Assembly (NCBI GenBank): GCA_945876035.1
Contig: CAMCMU010000021.1
Location: 1-64,000, forward strand
Length of the DNA: 64,000 nucleotides
Source: Schlesneria paludicola DSM 18645
GTDB lineage: Bacteria > Planctomycetota > Planctomycetia > Planctomycetales > Planctomycetaceae
Direction: 5' to 3'
Shown here: positions 27,401 through 35,710 of the stretch, one piece after another
Layout: each line of letters opens with the position of its first letter
Position numbering within the stretch: position 1 is the stretch's first letter
The notes under the pieces: model-generated
What the model saw: only the letters and a program-made list of their open reading frames with translations
What the model was told of the DNA's origin: nothing
Database searches by the model: none
Made by a program: the position numbers and the translations under genes

Positions 27401-27843
27401 GTGTCGTGGACGGTCGTCCCGTATTCAATGTCATCGATTACAAAACGGGTGATCCGCCAACATCAAATGAGGCCGAACTCCGTTCCGGCCGAGCCATCCA
27501 ATTGGCTCTGTATACCTCTGCCGTCCAACGCATGGGAGTTGCCGGTCTGGATGCGACACCCTTTCAGATGGCTTATTGGTCATTGAAAGGGCTTGGCTTG
27601 AAACCCGGTTACCCGTCGAAGAAAGGCTTTGTTGCGATCGATGTCGCCGTCGTGAATTCCATGCAGCAAATACTGGATGATCTGATTCCAAAACTGGCAG
27701 AGAGCTTGCGCTCCGGAAAATTCCTCGTCGAAAATTCAAATAAAGACTGTACGGGCCAATGCCCCTTTCATACGACTTGTCGGGTGAACCAGATCCGTTC
27801 GGTGAGCGAATCACTGCAAAAAATCGGCGACATTCTCCGATAA
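24493..27843 (+). CDS. AddB-like helicase/nuclease with PD-(D/E)XK domain and Fe-S cysteines
   Basis: This roughly 1116-residue protein resembles the B subunit of the AddAB double-strand-break resection machine. It has a Walker A at the N-terminus (GQAGSGKTEW). Further on are UvrD/Rep-like helicase blocks such as ILDVEQVRHLNVPHLFVGGLSESSFPK. The C-terminal nuclease domain has FNVIDYKTGDPP, the PD-(D/E)XK core. Four Cys likely bind an iron-sulfur cluster: one in YAKCPFRYWLENVL and three in CTGQCPFHTTC. Family AddB members have that same Cys arrangement. No addA gene is adjacent. ATG 24493 is chosen; an ATG at 24370 would add 41 residues without family similarity. It stands alone. Confidence 0.82.
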   Translation: MTLMGSHLTLLVGQAGSGKTEWVLDQYRLALKKDRRRRFVGGALWLTPTRYARQVIVKKLMSNEESVQVGLQLLTFDGFAGTILAAAGHPASPISSVMKRHLLRRIVAELYAAGALSRFSAVIHTSGFLDVVSALISELKREEIWPGDFLAACAQRGGERAERDRDLGRVYEQYQQCLTEHDWYDNEGRFWLARTALAAGIRGPFGAVEFLVVDGFADFTRTQHQILGHLMGWIPQTLVTLPLDDVATRGDLFAKPIQARIHLRESLPKQSVFQQETLVSDHSHWKAGHARLVQHLFENPRSIQQTNNAAGIELIAATGPVGEREAVARRVKRLLQSGTSPAEIVIGLRFHSEDPLAWRDFLKEAGIPIWCEANPALTASPVVKFLFLLLQMELNDWSFLRLHAVLDSNLFQPPWIEYHRHAVRAVAGTLRELKLHAEREIILRVVSRVAQGALNTRNCSEKPPGETMLLDRSETSVADLACVAEPLLVRLSQATEQLRRRHTLADWVNVLAVIGADIGWGKSGSTGGTSTLEPVDSDDWDLLQRIVRTAAEVDRKFDEGRAERTIPRLDLHEFTAELRDLLSGETIPSAFDPNGCVRILDVEQVRHLNVPHLFVGGLSESSFPKNRADDCLFSDVERRDLSHRGLALQHRERHQQEEMFLFYTLVTKARTSLTLSYPAINRQGQAVFPSPYVSAIRALFTEDALKVAHEGHLDPVPSMDHAMTKSDLRLVAITEARANRPGLFAHLLTDAEWEPVGRNLLAAVEVNAHRFCTRGFTNYEGRLRVPQNLQALRQRFGASHQFSATELESYAKCPFRYWLENVLKLDPLPDPEEGTDYQRRGMLIHDVLATLLTEGMDVSEADMAARFRRLVEDRMAMRPHENRLQRALIRIEAEMLGLVGDAFAMRQVEYGQKLNDVWGGSESSLPPEITFGSLPDVDSQAADAIHPPILFGRDEHAVRVRGRIDRIDVGVVDGRPVFNVIDYKTGDPPTSNEAELRSGRAIQLALYTSAVQRMGVAGLDATPFQMAYWSLKGLGLKPGYPSKKGFVAIDVAVVNSMQQILDDLIPKLAESLRSGKFLVENSNKDCTGQCPFHTTCRVNQIRSVSESLQKIGDILR

Positions 27844-27991
27844 TCGAAGGTCTCTGCCGGCCTGTTCCGCGTCTTCAAAAAGTTCTCTCTGGATGCCCCG
27901 TGCGGGGCCACGATTGAACAACGATACCGTGTCGCTCATACTGCGCACCTTCTGTTGAATCGAGGGATCATTTGGAATTTGGAAGTCGTGC

Positions 27992-29062
27992 GTGGCTACG
28001 TCACAATCCCCCTGCTCAAATCGCTCAATTGTTCGACTGAACGCGACACTGTTTCCGGTCAGTCCCTTTGAATTGGAAGCCTACGGTCGCTATGGAATCA
28101 CTCCGAAGTGTCTGGATGTTTCGGGCAGGGGCATTCTGGAACAGGCCCGTGACTGCGACGCCATTTGTGTCGTCTCGGAATCGCTAACGGCCGAAGTGAT
28201 TGAGGGGCTGACCCGTTGCCGAGTCATTTCGCGATTGGGCGCGGGTACGGACAAGATTGATCATGCGGCCGCAACGAGGATGGGGATTCTGATCACGAAT
28301 GTTCCCGATTTTTGTGCTGAAGAACAAGCGGACCATTCGATGGCTTTGCTCCTGTCCCTCGTTCGCAAATTGACACAGATGCGGTCGGCGATGCTTGCGG
28401 GGCGTTGGAATGATGCGCGTGAGACGTGTCGGCCGATCCATCGAATGAAAGGAAAAACGATCGGACTGGTTGGATTCGGACTGTCGGCGAAAGGGATGGC
28501 CCGTCGAGCCAAAGGGTTTGGCCTGCGCGTGATTGCCACCCGCAAAAACTCGACGGCGGACGATCCGGAAGCCAGAGGTCTCGTCGATCAGATCACGGAT
28601 TTGCAAACCCTGCTTCGTGAGTCCGATTACGTGTCACTTCATTTGCCATTGAACACAGAGACGAGTGGCCTGTTCGACGCCGAGCACCTGTCGATGATGA
28701 AACCTGGGGCAATCTTGATCAACACCTCACGCGGCGCGTTGGTGGATGAACAGGCGTTGGCGACGTCGCTTCGTGAGGGGCACCTTGGCGGTGCGGGAAT
28801 TGACACCTTTCACGGCATCGACGTTCACGGAGGAAAAGAGGGAGTCCCCCCCGTGCATCCACTGCTCGAATTGGAAAACTGTGTCTTCACCCCGCACGTG
28901 GCCGCATTTTCCGTGGAGTCCGCACGTGATGTTGGCCTCGGGGCTGTGGAAAACCTCGCGGCGGTCCTGTCCGGACGCTGGCCGTCGGCCCGTCACATCG
29001 TCAATCCGCAGGTCATTCCCCGCTTCGAATTGTCTGCCCGAGTCCAATCCGAAGGGCTTTGA
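27992..29062 (+). CDS. D-isomer-specific 2-hydroxyacid dehydrogenase family protein
   Basis: This 356-residue protein shows the NAD-binding domain (TIGLVGFGLSAKGMA; the third Gly of the usual GxGxxG is Ala), the catalytic Arg in INTSRGALVDE and the catalytic His in FTPHVAAFS. The catalytic-acid segment is atypical (GAGIDTFHGIDVHGGKEG), so the position of the Glu is uncertain. The nearest relatives are phosphoglycerate-dehydrogenase-like and CtBP-like proteins. GTG 27992 is preceded by GGAAG. It is convergent with the enolase-superfamily gene that ends 20 bp away, which suggests a sugar-acid catabolic pair, although they are on opposite strands. Confidence 0.85.
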   Translation: MATSQSPCSNRSIVRLNATLFPVSPFELEAYGRYGITPKCLDVSGRGILEQARDCDAICVVSESLTAEVIEGLTRCRVISRLGAGTDKIDHAAATRMGILITNVPDFCAEEQADHSMALLLSLVRKLTQMRSAMLAGRWNDARETCRPIHRMKGKTIGLVGFGLSAKGMARRAKGFGLRVIATRKNSTADDPEARGLVDQITDLQTLLRESDYVSLHLPLNTETSGLFDAEHLSMMKPGAILINTSRGALVDEQALATSLREGHLGGAGIDTFHGIDVHGGKEGVPPVHPLLELENCVFTPHVAAFSVESARDVGLGAVENLAAVLSGRWPSARHIVNPQVIPRFELSARVQSEGL

Positions 29063-29082
29063 TGACTGCGGATTCTCGCGCA

Positions 29083-30249
29083 CTAGTGCTGTTTTTTGAC
29101 ACCGATCCGCTGTTCCCATCCGGGTTGAAAAATGTCGAAGTAAGCGGCGGGATCGTAGGGATGTTGTTGGATCACATCGATGTTCAAATCAATTCCAATT
29201 CCGGGCAATGTTGGCAGGGTGAGGTCGCCGTTGTGGGGAAGTATTTCTGGATGCCAACTGACTAAATCCCGCGTCCAAGGTTCATTGAAGGCGTCAAAAT
29301 GTTCTTGAATCAGAAAATTTGGAATGCATGCCGCCAGTTGTAAACAGATTGCGGTCGCGACCGGTCCACCGCTTTGATGGGGTGCAATCCAAGCATTGTT
29401 GGCTCGGGCAATATTTGCAACGGCCATGGTATTTGTGATTCCGCCAAGCGACATTGGTTCGGGCTGCCAAATGCTCACGTGACCACCACGCGCCAAGTCC
29501 TCAAACCGGCCGACTTTGTCGTATTGTTCACCGGTTGCCACCGGAATGGGACAGCTTTTGGCAATTTCATTTGTCAATTCCGTCCGTTCATCACGCGTCG
29601 GTTCTTCCCACCAATAGATGTCCAGAGGCGCCAAATGCGTTGCCACGCGAATGGACTCTGACGGAATGAAGCGACAGTGGACATCGATCAGGATTTTCAG
29701 ATGGGGTCCAAAATGCTGCCGAATGGCCTGAAGAATCTGGAACGCTTGGTCCAATTCTTCCGTGCTGATCTTGTTGAATGCTTGGCCAAACGGGTCGAGC
29801 TTGAGGGCTCTCATGTGATGTCCGTTGACAACGTTTTTGGCGGTTTCGACAAAGGCCTCGGGAGTTCGCTCCGCTCGATACCAACCATTCGCATAGGCGG
29901 GCACCGTTTCACGATGTTTTCCGCCCAGTAATTGATAGACAGGGACGCCCAACGATTTTCCCAGAATGTCCCAACAGGCGACCTCGAAAGCGCTCATCGC
30001 CAACCGATGAATATGCCCGGCATCTTGAAATGTTCCAATCACCTTTTGTGCAATCGCGTTGACGTTGCGAGGATCCCGGCCGATCACAAAATGCTTCAGT
30101 TCATGGATCGCCGCTTCCGTGGTCCGAATGAATCCATTCATCGTCGCTTCACTGACACCATGGAGACCGCTGTCCGTATGGACTTTGACGAATAACCAGT
30201 TCTTCCATCCGGCCCCGACCGCGAACGTTTCGACGTCTGTAATTTTCAT
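29083..30249 (-). CDS. Mandelate racemase/muconate lactonizing family, galactonate-dehydratase-like
   Basis: This roughly 388-residue cytoplasmic enzyme belongs to the enolase superfamily. Metal-binding acids and catalytic residues are visible in order: Asp in LIDVHCRF, Glu in WWEEPTRDER, Glu in PVATGEQYDK and His in APHQSGGP. This set resembles D-galactonate or D-mannonate dehydratases, which remove water from sugar acids. ATG 30249 is chosen with GGAG about 9 bases upstream; a longer frame to 30303 lacks a ribosome site. The specific substrate cannot be decided by eye. Confidence 0.88.
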   Translation of the reverse strand: MKITDVETFAVGAGWKNWLFVKVHTDSGLHGVSEATMNGFIRTTEAAIHELKHFVIGRDPRNVNAIAQKVIGTFQDAGHIHRLAMSAFEVACWDILGKSLGVPVYQLLGGKHRETVPAYANGWYRAERTPEAFVETAKNVVNGHHMRALKLDPFGQAFNKISTEELDQAFQILQAIRQHFGPHLKILIDVHCRFIPSESIRVATHLAPLDIYWWEEPTRDERTELTNEIAKSCPIPVATGEQYDKVGRFEDLARGGHVSIWQPEPMSLGGITNTMAVANIARANNAWIAPHQSGGPVATAICLQLAACIPNFLIQEHFDAFNEPWTRDLVSWHPEILPHNGDLTLPTLPGIGIDLNIDVIQQHPYDPAAYFDIFQPGWEQRIGVKKQH

Positions 30250-30893
30250 CAACCAGAACTCCACCGTGCCGCAGTGATGAGGCGAATTCCAAAGGCCGGA
30301 CATTCTGACAGGAATGACGCGTGGAGATTGTCACGATGACCCTTGAATTCCGCAACTTTCTGACGTGTTGTTCGAGCATTTTTTATGAATTAGTTTTGTG
30401 GATCAGTATCGACAATTCCGAAAGCTTGTGGTCACCGCAGGTCGGTGCAACGAGATGTCTTGCTCGGTCGATGTCGATGAAATCGGCATCGCAATCGGAG
30501 AGACGTCACGCGGTGGAACCGTATCGCAACAGCCTCTTGAAAAGATCCCATCCGCCGTGACGCCGCCGCTGTGCACCGCCTGTGGCAGACGCGTCCGCGG
30601 AACATCGACTCTCGTCAGACGGCCCCCCAGCGACTTCAGGGCGGTAATGAACGACAGAGGTTTCCCAACACCATTTTTTTATGGCTACGGGGCAAGTCCT
30701 TTGACCGCTTGGATCACGTCACGTGATCCAGTAGAGTAACAGCCGAGTTCACTTCCCTCCCCTCCCGGTCATGGACCACCATGGAACAAATCCGCGGTTT
30801 TCGGTTGCGGGTTATTGGATCGCCAGAACGTGTTGCTTCATGAGCATCGGATCCGTTGTGTTCGTTCCTTGATCCCCTAGGAAGAAATTGAAA
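30250..30893. other. Gene-free stretch, divergent promoter region
   Basis: Divergent from the dehydratase gene on one side and the heme-c/terpene-cyclase-fold gene on the other, this 644-bp gap should hold both promoters. A short frame at 30398-30739 lacks a ribosome site and family likeness and is not called. The one distinct structure is the palindrome at 30711-30729. Confidence 0.55.
30711..30729. promoter_or_regulatory. 19-bp perfect palindrome, possible operator
   Basis: GGATCACGT-C-ACGTGATCC: two 9-bp arms around one base, lying 165 bp upstream of the start of the heme-c/terpene-cyclase-fold gene. The size and symmetry fit a site for a dimeric regulator. No regulator gene is adjacent; role is inference. 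Confidence 0.4.
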
Positions 30894-32054
30894 ATGAAGT
30901 GGCGGTCTTCGATTGCAATCGCTGTCACGATCCTGATCGTGATTGGCTTCAACGGTTTGCCGGTATCCGCAGCCGATCCGAGTCCACAGTATGAACTGGG
31001 GGACTTCACAATTCCGGCCGCAACGGCGGAGGAGCCCAAGCGGAATTCCGTTTCTGTCCCGCTGGCTCTGGACTACCTCGAAAAGGGAACTCAGGCTTGG
31101 AACGGACAAAAGAAGTGTGTGACGTGCCATACCAATGGGATCTATATGACGATCCGGCCTGCCCTGAGCGACACGTTCGGAAAGCCAACGGAATCGGTTC
31201 GACAGTTTTTCGTCGAGACACTGGATCGCCTCGAAGGTTTGGAACTGAAGAAATTGCTTCAGGCAACTCAGCCAGCCCAAGTGATCTATACGGCGGCGGG
31301 ATTGGCAGAGTGGGACAAGCATGTCACGAAACAACTGTCTCCAGAAACGGAGCGCGCACTGACGCTCATGTTTTCGATACAGCGTGAGTCTGGAACTTGG
31401 GGGACTCTCGATTGCTGGCCGCCTTACGAATCCGATGCATTTCATGAGGCCACCATGGCCGCCATGGCTGTCGCAGCGGCTCCCGGTTGGTTAGCCAAGA
31501 TCGCAGACACCGCTGTTGCCACCCGCGTGGCACAGCTGATGCAGTACTTACGCACAGAAATTCCTCCGCACGACTATGGTCGAGTCCTTCTGTTGTGGGC
31601 TTCCAGCAGGATACCGGATCTCATCGATCAAGAGCGGAAGTCGGAATTGTTGGAACTAATATTCAAGCATCAACGTGACGACGGCGGTTGGTCAATCCGC
31701 ACCTTTGCGGATCCCGATGCGTGGGGAAATGGTAATCGGGCTGCTCGGTTGAACGCGGAACCCGAGTTGGGGAATCCCCCAAGCGATGGGCACCAAACGG
31801 GACTAGCGATTGTTGTTCTGCGTGAAGCCGGTGTTGAAGCCAAGGATCCGCGGATTCAAAAGGCGGTTGCGTGGCTCAAATCCAATCAACGCGCATCAGG
31901 CAGATGGTGGACGAAATCACTGAATACCGACAGTTGGCATTACATCACCTACAGTGGTACGGCTTTTCCCGTGCTCGCTCTGAGCCTTTGTGATGCAATT
32001 CCGGTCGAGACAGTGACGAGTCTCACCGATCCCCGATCGCTTCCACGCCAGTAG
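30894..32054 (+). CDS. Exported heme-c protein with terpene-cyclase-like repeats
   Basis: This roughly 386-residue protein has a signal peptide (IAIAVTILIVIGFNGLPVSAA) and one CxxCH site (Cys75, in KKCVTCHTNG), followed by an alpha/alpha-toroid domain as in prenyltransferase/squalene oxidase repeats. The repeats show as LIFKHQRDDGGWSI and AVAWLKSNQRASGRWWTKS, with GGW-type turns. The protein is inferred to be periplasmic with one covalent heme. No acidic DxDD cyclase motif is seen, so cyclase activity is doubtful. ATG 30894 follows GGAAGA at about 7 bases. Function unknown, structure-type assignment fairly secure. Confidence 0.78.
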   Translation: MKWRSSIAIAVTILIVIGFNGLPVSAADPSPQYELGDFTIPAATAEEPKRNSVSVPLALDYLEKGTQAWNGQKKCVTCHTNGIYMTIRPALSDTFGKPTESVRQFFVETLDRLEGLELKKLLQATQPAQVIYTAAGLAEWDKHVTKQLSPETERALTLMFSIQRESGTWGTLDCWPPYESDAFHEATMAAMAVAAAPGWLAKIADTAVATRVAQLMQYLRTEIPPHDYGRVLLLWASSRIPDLIDQERKSELLELIFKHQRDDGGWSIRTFADPDAWGNGNRAARLNAEPELGNPPSDGHQTGLAIVVLREAGVEAKDPRIQKAVAWLKSNQRASGRWWTKSLNTDSWHYITYSGTAFPVLALSLCDAIPVETVTSLTDPRSLPRQ

Positions 32055-32138
32055 TCACGCGCGAATCAGAATCACAATCGACGAATCCTCAGCCGCGGTC
32101 GTTTTCTTGGTCTTTACCGAGGATGATCCGAGAGGCAG

Positions 32139-32627
32139 ATGGAGAAACCCATGGGGCGGCGACGTACGTGGCTGGAATGGCTGAACCCGATGACTCGAGT
32201 CTATCGTTGGTTTACGTTTGGCTCAATTCTGTGGTTGATGAGTTGTACAACGCTGCTGCTGTTGGCGTTTGTTCGCAAAGGGATACCGCTCTCGGCACTG
32301 TTCGCGATTTACATGCTTCTGACCGTGATTTGCAGCCTCTTCGCATTTGTGCTCTACGGCATCGATCAACGGCGCGCCGTCAAACAGCGTCCCCGAATCA
32401 ATGAACGGATGCTCCATCTCCTCGCGGGGGCGGGCGGCTGGCCGGGTGCCTACTTGGGATGGCGGTTATTCGGCCACAAGACGCGGAATCTTTCGTTTCA
32501 AGCCGTTTACTGGCTCAGTGTCTTGGCCCACCTCGTGATTATCGGCTACTGTCTCGTGTTTGGCTCGTGGTGGGAGACAGCCAAGGCACTGCTCAAATCT
32601 CAAAGCGTCTCCGCAGGCGGACTTTGA
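32139..32627 (+). CDS. DUF1294 membrane protein
   Basis: This 162-residue protein has about four helices. The DUF1294 core is clear: YGIDQRRAVKQRPRINERMLHLLAGAGG followed by AYLGWRLFGHKTRNLSF. The function of the family is unknown. The first 30 residues are basic (GRRRTWLEWLNP). ATG 32139 begins 85 bp after the upstream gene and could be its operon partner. Confidence 0.82.
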   Translation: MEKPMGRRRTWLEWLNPMTRVYRWFTFGSILWLMSCTTLLLLAFVRKGIPLSALFAIYMLLTVICSLFAFVLYGIDQRRAVKQRPRINERMLHLLAGAGGWPGAYLGWRLFGHKTRNLSFQAVYWLSVLAHLVIIGYCLVFGSWWETAKALLKSQSVSAGGL

Positions 32628-32733
32628 GTTTGCCACAGTCAGGCTCAATCGGTTTTTGAAAAACCTCGATTGGCGAGCCACCGCCAAACGGGATCTCGCG
32701 TTCCATCGAACCCGCAATCCCGTGGCGAGAGGG

Positions 32734-32925
32734 TTACTGCGCTGCCGCAGTTCTCGTCTTGAAATCGAGAGCACACTGCATCACGTGGGCTTGATTGCGG
32801 AAATGTTTAGCGTGCCAGCGGTAGGTGCTCTGTTTGACGCTGCTCGATGCCAAGTACGACAAGCGCTCGTACTTTTCCGACAGTTGCAACTTGACAGCAA
32901 TTTTCTTCTGAACGTCTTTCGCCAT
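32734..32925 (-). CDS. Small basic hypothetical protein
   Basis: The 63-residue frame reads like a real small protein: Lys/Gln/Ala-rich, starting MAKDVQKKIAVKLQ, with AGAAG about 10 bases upstream of ATG 32925. No family is recognized and there is no signal peptide. A basic helical protein might bind nucleic acid, but this is a guess. It lies between the DUF1294 gene and the twin-DUF4159 gene. Confidence 0.4.
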   Translation of the reverse strand: MAKDVQKKIAVKLQLSEKYERLSYLASSSVKQSTYRWHAKHFRNQAHVMQCALDFKTRTAAAQ

Positions 32926-33073
32926 GATATTTACTTCTGACCCAAAACCTAGGTACCAAACTCACCACATGTTGTGGCAAACACGAAACACGGTTCTTTC
33001 CATCACGGACATTGACTGAGTAGTGTAACCGATGTTGGCTCAGACAACACCCCCACTCAGGGAATTTGCAGAA

Positions 33074-35518
33074 CTACTTGGCGGAGGTTGGCCCGGGGAC
33101 CTTTAATCGCAGATCTTGCTGCAGTGAATAGCACACGATATTTGTCGCCAGTTTGACGGCATCTTCCGACAAATAACCTTCGCAATTGCCTGCCGTCTGC
33201 CTTTCCAGTGCACAACTAATGTCATATTTGCTGTACAAGACAGCAAGACGACCATCGAGCTCCAATCCTTCAAGAAAGGGTTCCGTCTCTCGGACAACCA
33301 TCGAGGAAATGGCCTTGGCTTCGGAAACTTCCTGCATCCTGCGTCGGAGTTTGCGGACATCATGACAGGTGTCTTCGGAAAAAATCGGGTGATTGATCGA
33401 AACACGCTCCAGTTTCTGGCCGGGGTACAGCGAATCGATTAAGTCGCGGAATCCTCGATCAAACGGCTTGGCACCGCAACAGGCATCGGCAAATAACACC
33501 CCTCCTCGTTCGAGATACTGTTTCAGTTGTTTTCGCTCATCGTTGTTGATCCCGAAACGAAGGCGACCGTGCATGTAGAGGATCGGAAACTGAAATAGGT
33601 TTGGCTCCGCCAGCGACAATTCGCGGCGTTTGGTTGAGGCTGTTAGCCCGACGGTTTCGTTAAGGGCCAACAGTAGATTGCGCAGGGCCCGGGGAGCGGC
33701 GTTCCACGTTCCGTCGTGACGAATTTGTGCGATCTGAAGCAATCCGCGTTCGATGTTGTCGAAGTCCCCAGTGTCGGCCATCTTCTTCGGAACGTCCGTC
33801 TTGTCGGGGGGTTCACGCCCTGTGGCGTAAGCCATGACGTTCACTCCAATTTGTGTGGCTCGAATGATTTTGGCTTTGAGCTGCAGATTGCGTTTCGGGG
33901 GATCTTGTCGAGCCCACGAGTCCCACAGACACCCCAGATCCTCAGGTGAATAGATCACGGTTGTTCGGCACCCAAAGTCCACACCCAGCAAGGGCACGCC
34001 GTCGGATTGCAACAGGTGTTCGCTGCGATAGACAGGATGATCCGGAGGCAGCGGCTGAAGATTGCCTTCGCCGGGTGGTAGGATTTGGGTCAATACCTCA
34101 CGCAGTCCGGCCTCAAATTCGGTCGAATCACAGCTCGGCGATGCAAAAATGAAGCCCCCTTGCTGGAGATACTCTTTCAGCAGAAGCAGTTCTTCCCCGG
34201 AGAACTGCGGTCGTTCGTTTCCCGTAATGAACAGAACCGCGGCCTGCAATAGAGAATCGACGCCGTCGGTCTTCACGGCACGAGCAATATCGATATCTTG
34301 CGAGGTCAGAAGTTTCGGCCATTTAGGGAGACCGCTGATCAACTCCGTGAGGTTGCGGACATCTCGTCGATGACGGTTCCAGTGGTCACCAACCACCTCC
34401 AGCGGCCGATCCCGATTGCGCGGCCCGTATTTGAGCTTGTTGATCAGTACCGGTGCGAGTCCCTTCGACAAGAACAGAAGTGAGAAACTAGTTCCGACTG
34501 CGGAATGCTGCTCGCCGAGCCCCGATCCGTTCCACTGGCCCGTCACCGGATCCTGCATCGACAGCAGATAGGCGGCCCCTTCGCGATACCAGTCATGCTC
34601 ACCAAAAAATCTCTGACCAGTAAGGCGTCCGGCGCGTTCTGCTCCATAAATGTAATACAGGACATTACTGCCGGAACCCGGATTGTGGCCGGCTCGATAG
34701 CTTCTAGCCAACCATTTCAATCCATTTTCTAACTCTTGGCTGGTGCCTGTGTCTTGGCAACAGGCCGGAGTTCCATCGGCTGCCACACCGCGATCGACTC
34801 GCAGCATCTGTTCACAAATTGCCAGCGAGGAGACACCGGCGACGCTCATGCTACCGCGACTGGATTCGGCGTTGGCCCCGCTGGTATATCCCCAACCACC
34901 GTCGCGATTTTGACCCCGCAACCAATAGGTTTGACTCCGTTCCCACGTTTCGCGGTTGACAACAGCACCGAACTCGACCGCTTCACGAAGTCCCAGCACG
35001 GCGAACTGTGTGTTGCTGTTGTCACCGGATCCATCGATTCCGTTCCCGCTCAGAGAGTAACGCCACCCGCCAGGATTGTGCTGAGCCATTTGTCCAGACT
35101 CCAATCGCTGGGCCAATTCACTGATCCGAAAACGGTCCGTTTGTCCATCCTTGGCGGCAGACAGAGCCATGATCATCAGGGCCGTTTGATAAGTCTCGTA
35201 ATGGCCTTGCGACTCTGCGACGCCATGCTCGCGGAGATACTTTAGCCCATCACGGATGGACGCGTCCCTGGGTGTCATGCCCGCGTTGATTAACGCCAGC
35301 ATGACGAGGCTCGTCACTCCGACCGATTGGGCGCCATTGTCGTTTCGCCACGCTCCATCGGCAGACCGTTGGCTGAGCAGGAACGCCTTACCACGCTCGA
35401 TCGCTTCCTTGACCGCCGCTCCCGAAAGATCGGCTCCGTCCACGGTGGGCAGGTCAACCCGAGACCCAAGGGCCAGGATGAGGCATCCCGCAATCAGTAA
35501 CTTTGTGGAACGAGACAT
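33074..35518 (-). CDS. Exported prenyltransferase-fold protein with two DUF4159 domains
   Basis: This 814-residue protein starts with a signal sequence ([16 protein letters not shown]). The N-terminal half (about residues 40-380) is an alpha/alpha-toroid of terpene-cyclase-like repeats, such as [14 protein letters not shown] and [11 protein letters not shown]. The second half contains two DUF4159-like domains: one near 395-560 ([23 protein letters not shown]) and another near 625-800 ([34 protein letters not shown]). DUF4159 is common in planctomycetes and of unknown function. ATG 35518 has GGAG upstream; the longer frame to 35563 is not favoured. It is divergent from phosphoglucomutase. Confidence 0.85.
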   Translation of the reverse strand: MSRSTKLLIAGCLILALGSRVDLPTVDGADLSGAAVKEAIERGKAFLLSQRSADGAWRNDNGAQSVGVTSLVMLALINAGMTPRDASIRDGLKYLREHGVAESQGHYETYQTALMIMALSAAKDGQTDRFRISELAQRLESGQMAQHNPGGWRYSLSGNGIDGSGDNSNTQFAVLGLREAVEFGAVVNRETWERSQTYWLRGQNRDGGWGYTSGANAESSRGSMSVAGVSSLAICEQMLRVDRGVAADGTPACCQDTGTSQELENGLKWLARSYRAGHNPGSGSNVLYYIYGAERAGRLTGQRFFGEHDWYREGAAYLLSMQDPVTGQWNGSGLGEQHSAVGTSFSLLFLSKGLAPVLINKLKYGPRNRDRPLEVVGDHWNRHRRDVRNLTELISGLPKWPKLLTSQDIDIARAVKTDGVDSLLQAAVLFITGNERPQFSGEELLLLKEYLQQGGFIFASPSCDSTEFEAGLREVLTQILPPGEGNLQPLPPDHPVYRSEHLLQSDGVPLLGVDFGCRTTVIYSPEDLGCLWDSWARQDPPKRNLQLKAKIIRATQIGVNVMAYATGREPPDKTDVPKKMADTGDFDNIERGLLQIAQIRHDGTWNAAPRALRNLLLALNETVGLTASTKRRELSLAEPNLFQFPILYMHGRLRFGINNDERKQLKQYLERGGVLFADACCGAKPFDRGFRDLIDSLYPGQKLERVSINHPIFSEDTCHDVRKLRRRMQEVSEAKAISSMVVRETEPFLEGLELDGRLAVLYSKYDISCALERQTAGNCEGYLSEDAVKLATNIVCYSLQQDLRLKVPGPTSAK

Positions 35519-35710
35519 CGATTCATCTCCTGCGTTCAGCAGAGCGGTTACCGTGAAACGCACGGATCACTAAAAAAGGGCTCTGATCGCCCCGATCATT
35601 CACACAACACCAAGACCGTTCCTGATGCCGTGCGGCAAGGTAATTTCGACGGCGTACAGTATAGTACGGTCGGTTCAGAATTTGACCACGACGCACTGAG
35701 GAACGAGAAG

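Noticed and set aside
27895-27908. GCCCC-GTGC-GGGGC hairpin after the AddB-like gene
   Set aside because: No U-run follows and the stem is only 5 bp; too weak to call a terminator.
30398-30739. 113-codon frame in the gap before the heme-c/toroid gene
   Set aside because: No ribosome site, shadow-like composition, no family likeness; it also contains the palindrome.
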